Shown here: positions 37,440 through 41,087 of the stretch, piece after piece
Numbering within the stretch: the stretch's first letter is position 1
Layout of the letters: each line of letters opens with the position of its first letter
Notes under the pieces: generated by a model
What the model saw: only the letters and a program-made list of their open reading frames with translations
Told to the model about the DNA's origin: nothing
The model's database searches: none
Program-made: the position numbers and the translations under genes
Assembly (NCBI GenBank): GCA_022841505.1
Contig: JALHRK010000015.1
Span: forward strand, 1 to 41,087
Direction: 5' to 3'
Length of the DNA stretch: 41,087 nucleotides
DNA from: Saprospiraceae bacterium
GTDB lineage: Bacteria > Bacteroidota > Bacteroidia > Chitinophagales > Saprospiraceae

Positions 37440-38243
37440 CTATTGCTGCAATAAATGCACTTTCACATTAGTCAATTCGACTAAGGAAAGTTGTTCCAAT
37501 GCTCCGGTTTCAAACAATTGGTCAAAGGTATAAATGTCTGGCCTTCCTGCCGCTTTGGGTTTGTAATTGCGGTAATCGGCAAACCGAACGCCACTGGCTT
37601 TTCGGATGTTGTAAGCCTCTCTGAAACGCGCCCCCAACCCATCAGGCGCCTTACTGTCTTTGTAGCTGTAAGCCAAATAATCCATGGTAAAATGCGTACA
37701 GTGAATCCAGTAAACATATTCGTCCTGAAAATCTTTACCGCCGCCTTCCTGGTCAAAACGCACGCCAATTTTGAAATAAGGTTCGCCTTTGATAGACGAG
37801 GTGCCCATCAGTGTTTTTTTCACAGCCTGGTCTTTCAAAAAAAAAGGCAGCAAGGCGAAATAAACCACGCTGTTCACGGATTCTACCAGGGCGCTGCTGT
37901 CTTTTTCGGTCAGGACGACGCGTTCACCGTTGCGTTCGCTGAAAAAAACAGCGTTGGTGAGTACGTCTCGGGTAGCAACTCCGGCACTGTCTGTGTGGGT
38001 ACGCTCATAACTGAACGATCCGCTTTTTCGGGTCACCTTAAAATGGTAGTCCCGAAAGTCGAACTCCGTAATGCTATTGCTTAACGAGGCGCTGGCGTGG
38101 GCTTCGAAGGCTTTTTCTACCACCCAGGTTGCAGAATCCTGTGTCGGTGCCGGAATATTGGAAGATTGCGTTTTTTGATCTTCTTTACAAGCCGTAACGC
38201 TGATCAATACCGAGCACACGAAAAGCCATTTGATTATATGCAT
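37440..38243 (-). CDS. lipoprotein, DUF6503-like
   Basis: 267 aa; lipobox SVTACKED; single-domain beta-rich. Confidence 0.65.
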   Translation of the reverse strand: MHIIKWLFVCSVLISVTACKEDQKTQSSNIPAPTQDSATWVVEKAFEAHASASLSNSITEFDFRDYHFKVTRKSGSFSYERTHTDSAGVATRDVLTNAVFFSERNGERVVLTEKDSSALVESVNSVVYFALLPFFLKDQAVKKTLMGTSSIKGEPYFKIGVRFDQEGGGKDFQDEYVYWIHCTHFTMDYLAYSYKDSKAPDGLGARFREAYNIRKASGVRFADYRNYKPKAAGRPDIYTFDQLFETGALEQLSLVELTNVKVHLLQQ

Positions 38244-38257
38244 CTTAGATTTATTTT

Positions 38258-38339
38258 AAGGTTAAAGGAGAAAGGATAATGGTTTAAGTAAGGTCGCGTT
38301 CCACACTAAAATCTTGTATTCCTTTCTACTTTCTATCAC
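38258..38339. repeat. Heptamer arrays in inverted arrangement next to the recR stop codon
   Basis: +: AAGGTTA AAGGAGA AAGGATA (38258-38278); minus: GTGATAG AAAGTAG AAAGGAA (38319-38339), first word containing the recR TGA. Confidence 0.6.
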
Positions 38340-38953
38340 GACTCATCCTGCAATCGATACGGCGCCCGCGCAGCAATAGAACGCCCAAGCGTCAGTTCGT
38401 CTGCGTATTCCAGTTCGCCGCCGAAAGATACGCCGCGCGCGATAGCGCTGATCTGCACGTTCACTCCCTGGAGTTTTTTGGAAATGTAATAAATCGTTGT
38501 GTCGCCTTCGATGGTGGGGCTGATGGCCATGACCACTTCCCGCACTTCGGGATCGCGAAGCCGTTCCAACAGCGAATCAATGTTCAGTTCCGCCGGACCA
38601 ATGCCTTCGATGGGCGAGATGATGCCGCCCAGCACGTGATACAGCCCCCGGTATTGCCCCGTTGCCTCTATGGCGAGGATGTCGCGCAGGCTTTCTACCA
38701 CACATATAACCGATCGCTCCCGATGCGGATTCGTGCAAATCGAGCAGATGTCGTCATCAGAAATATTATGGCAGACGCGGCAGGTTTTGATGTTGCGGCG
38801 CATGCCCAGGATGGCTTCGACAAACTGCTCGCTGTTCTCCAGCGGGTGTTTCACTAAATGCAGCACCAACCGCAGCGCGGTTTTCCGGCCGATACCGGGT
38901 AAGGTAGCGAAGGCATTTACCGCCTCTTCAATGCGTTTGGATGAAAAATTCAT
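38336..38953 (-). CDS. recR: recombination protein RecR
   Basis: LPGIGRKTALRLVLHLV; CRVCHNISDDDICSIC zinc finger; Toprim VICVVESLRDILAIEATGQYRGLYHVLGG. Confidence 0.96.
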   Translation of the reverse strand: MNFSSKRIEEAVNAFATLPGIGRKTALRLVLHLVKHPLENSEQFVEAILGMRRNIKTCRVCHNISDDDICSICTNPHRERSVICVVESLRDILAIEATGQYRGLYHVLGGIISPIEGIGPAELNIDSLLERLRDPEVREVVMAISPTIEGDTTIYYISKKLQGVNVQISAIARGVSFGGELEYADELTLGRSIAARAPYRLQDES

Positions 38954-38981
38954 ACGCTGGTTTGGTTACTGGATTTCAGGG

Positions 38982-40049
38982 TTAAGGAGCTGGAAGCGCA
39001 CAAGCCCGCACCACTTCGGCCAATTCCAAAGCATCGTTTGTGGTGCATAATACTGCGTCTACCGAAGCTAATTCGAGAAAGAACAGTTTTTTATCAAAAG
39101 AAGCGGCGTAGGCGGCGTTCATGGAAAGGAACATGTCTTCATACGTCGCGCATTGCAGCAATTGCCAGGCGTCTTCCCGAACATTAAATACCACAATCAG
39201 GAAGGTTTTCGCCCCCTCCTGCGGATAACACCACAATAACACAGGGTAATCGAGGTACGGCGCTGAAAAAAAGCTGAACAAATTGGCTTCAAAAAAAGGA
39301 TAGTGCAGGTAGCGGCAGGGAATTTGGTGCTGCTGCAAAGCTGCTTCCAGAATTTGCAGGCGCGTTTGCATTTTGGGAAGGGGGATGTTTTCGGGGCTCA
39401 GCTGGGGCAAAGGCAGCCAGTCATCGGTGCGCAGGTCGTAATACTCCACCGGGCCAATTCGCTTTTTGTACTCGAATCGCTCGTATCCGGGCACGACATA
39501 CCCGGGATAATAATGGTTCATACCCTGGCTCATGCACCACTTGATTTCGAGCAGCATGGTGTAAAACCCCAGGCTGTAACCGCGATAATCAGGTGAATAA
39601 ACCCCCTGAATGCTTGCAGCGCTGTGCTGGCCGATGTCGAAAAAACTGAACGCCACCAATTGGTCCTCGTGGTACAAACGCACTTCCCAGGTGCTGTACA
39701 CATTGGACTCTTCTTCGTCCAGCAACGCTTCTTTCAGGGAATAAGACAACACGCCGGGGAAGGTATTTCTGTATCGCTGATAAAGCGCCTCTTTCTCTTC
39801 GTCTAAGCGCATCGGGCCGTATTCACAACGGAAAAGTTCTTCGTTCCGGCGGCAAAGCTTGCGCAAACGCTTGCTAAAAACGTAATGATCGAGTGGCAGC
39901 CGAATCCAGATCGCGGAATAAAAGCGCCGGTCAAAGCTTAGAAAATGCGTGGTAAAGATAGATTGCCCCATGCGGTACCATCCCTTTTCAAGGTAAGTAT
40001 CCAACGATTCCGCCGCGATCCTGTCGGGGTAATATTTATCTGTAAACAT
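38982..40049 (-). CDS. Ate1/Bpt-like aminoacyl-tRNA-protein transferase family protein (C-terminal GNAT domain)
   Basis: YYPDRIAAESLDTYLEKGWYRMGQSIF and QGVYSPDYRGYSLGFYTMLLEIKWCMSQGMNHYYPGYVVPGYERFEYKKRIGPVEYYD. Confidence 0.78.
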   Translation of the reverse strand: MFTDKYYPDRIAAESLDTYLEKGWYRMGQSIFTTHFLSFDRRFYSAIWIRLPLDHYVFSKRLRKLCRRNEELFRCEYGPMRLDEEKEALYQRYRNTFPGVLSYSLKEALLDEEESNVYSTWEVRLYHEDQLVAFSFFDIGQHSAASIQGVYSPDYRGYSLGFYTMLLEIKWCMSQGMNHYYPGYVVPGYERFEYKKRIGPVEYYDLRTDDWLPLPQLSPENIPLPKMQTRLQILEAALQQHQIPCRYLHYPFFEANLFSFFSAPYLDYPVLLWCYPQEGAKTFLIVVFNVREDAWQLLQCATYEDMFLSMNAAYAASFDKKLFFLELASVDAVLCTTNDALELAEVVRACALPAP

Positions 40050-40369
40050 GCAGAAAACGGTTGTCAGGGAGGCAATTATCCCAAGCTGCGAAGATACGCC
40101 GAGCTACGGATATACAAAACGAAGAGAAGCGCTTAGCTGTAAAAAACAGAAGTTCCTGGCTGAAAAAGTCCTGATTGTTCCGCAGATTGGGATAAAAATT
40201 TGTTTTTTAACTTCATTTCTTCATAGGATACTTGACTTTAGAATGAATGGCGTATTTTAAAGGTGAGATACTGACTACCAGAACTATGAAGGGATATATC
40301 ACAAAGCGAGCAGATTATTTCTGAGAGGCAGGCAACCTTTTTGTCCTACCTTGCGAATAGGAATATAAC

Positions 40370-40924
40370 ATGAGCGCAGGAGAAAACCGACTTGCTGCAA
40401 TAATTGAGGCTTGTCGCCGCCAGGATCGGGCCAGCCAGAAAGAACTGTACCAGCTGTTTTACAGCTTTGCATTAGCCGTTGCTATGCGCTATACCGCTTC
40501 AGCAGAAGAAGCACGCGAAATTGTGAATGACGTATTCTTCCGGGTTTTTACCAAAATTGACCATTACAATGCTGAATTGCCTTTCAAAGCCTGGCTCAAC
40601 AAGGTAGCAGTTCACAGCGCCATTGATTACTATCGCAAGTATCACTCCCATACTGCACCAATGGCCGAACTCTCTGATGCAATGGGAGTGGAAGTGGACA
40701 ATTCCTTATTTAGTCGCCTTTCGGCAGATGAATTGCGCGCCTTGGTGCAACAATTGCCGCCAGCCTATCGCATGGCAATCAACCTGTATGCCATCGAAGG
40801 TTATAACCATCAGGAAATTGCCAATATGATGGGCATTACAGAAGGCACCTCGAAGTCGAATTTATTTAAAGCAAGGGCAAAGCTTAAACAACTGATGCTC
40901 CAGCAGGAAGTCATCCGTAGATAG
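40370..40924 (+). CDS. ECF-type RNA polymerase sigma factor
   Basis: EEAREIVNDVFFRVFTKIDHY; sigma-4 LPPAYRMAINLYAIEGYNHQEIANMMGITEGTSKSNLFKARAKLK. Confidence 0.94.
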   Translation: MSAGENRLAAIIEACRRQDRASQKELYQLFYSFALAVAMRYTASAEEAREIVNDVFFRVFTKIDHYNAELPFKAWLNKVAVHSAIDYYRKYHSHTAPMAELSDAMGVEVDNSLFSRLSADELRALVQQLPPAYRMAINLYAIEGYNHQEIANMMGITEGTSKSNLFKARAKLKQLMLQQEVIRR

Positions 40925-40979
40925 GGTTTATTCCAAACAACAAAGACAATTTTCAGTCAAGCTGAAAAAAATATCGCGT

Positions 40980-41087
40980 ATGGACGAGCAGGACTTTGAC
41001 AAATTATTTTCCGAAAAAATGAAAGCGGCCACGGTTACAGACTTCAGCGATGAAGACTGGCAGCCGCTTTCACAACGGCTCGACACC
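40980..41087 (+). CDS. N-terminus of protein downstream of ECF sigma factor (truncated at window edge)
   Basis: MDEQDFDKLFSEKMKAATVTDFSDEDWQPLSQRLDT...; open to window end. Confidence 0.65.
   Translation, partial: MDEQDFDKLFSEKMKAATVTDFSDEDWQPLSQRLDT

Overview
The window is a chromosomal segment that looks like Bacteroidota (Saprospiraceae/Lewinella-like), judged from protein content (PorQ, a T9SS-sorted giant protein, a DUF4271 protein) and TAnnTTTG-type promoter boxes. The coding content is mostly housekeeping or ordinary accessory genes. It includes a MacAB/TolC-like efflux operon with a LytS/LytTR two-component pair, hemD, an OmpR-type two-component system, a GMC oxidoreductase with a Tat-type subunit, an S9 peptidase, a NUDIX hydrolase and an rRNA m5C methyltransferase. 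It also includes an M20 peptidase, porQ, a D-threonine-aldolase/alanine-racemase-fold enzyme, tRNA-Cys, a glycosylasparaginase, ypdA, a TPR protein, a 1.8-kaa T9SS protein, tsaB, recR, an Ate1-like transferase and an ECF sigma factor. The unusual material is intergenic. (1) A ~122-bp hairpin element occurs three times; its stems covary while its junctions and internal loops stay conserved, and two copies begin exactly at a host stop codon. (2) At least a dozen locus-specific arrays of 7/8-nt words share a cadence but not a sequence. They often sit on stop codons and sometimes form inverted arms, resembling cyanobacterial heptanucleotide STRRs but with a different word at each locus. (3) There is a 94-bp MITE-like element with 19-bp perfect terminal inverted repeats and a 9-bp target duplication. 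(4) There is a 189-bp inverted-repeat element. All calls come from reading the sequence; no database search was run.
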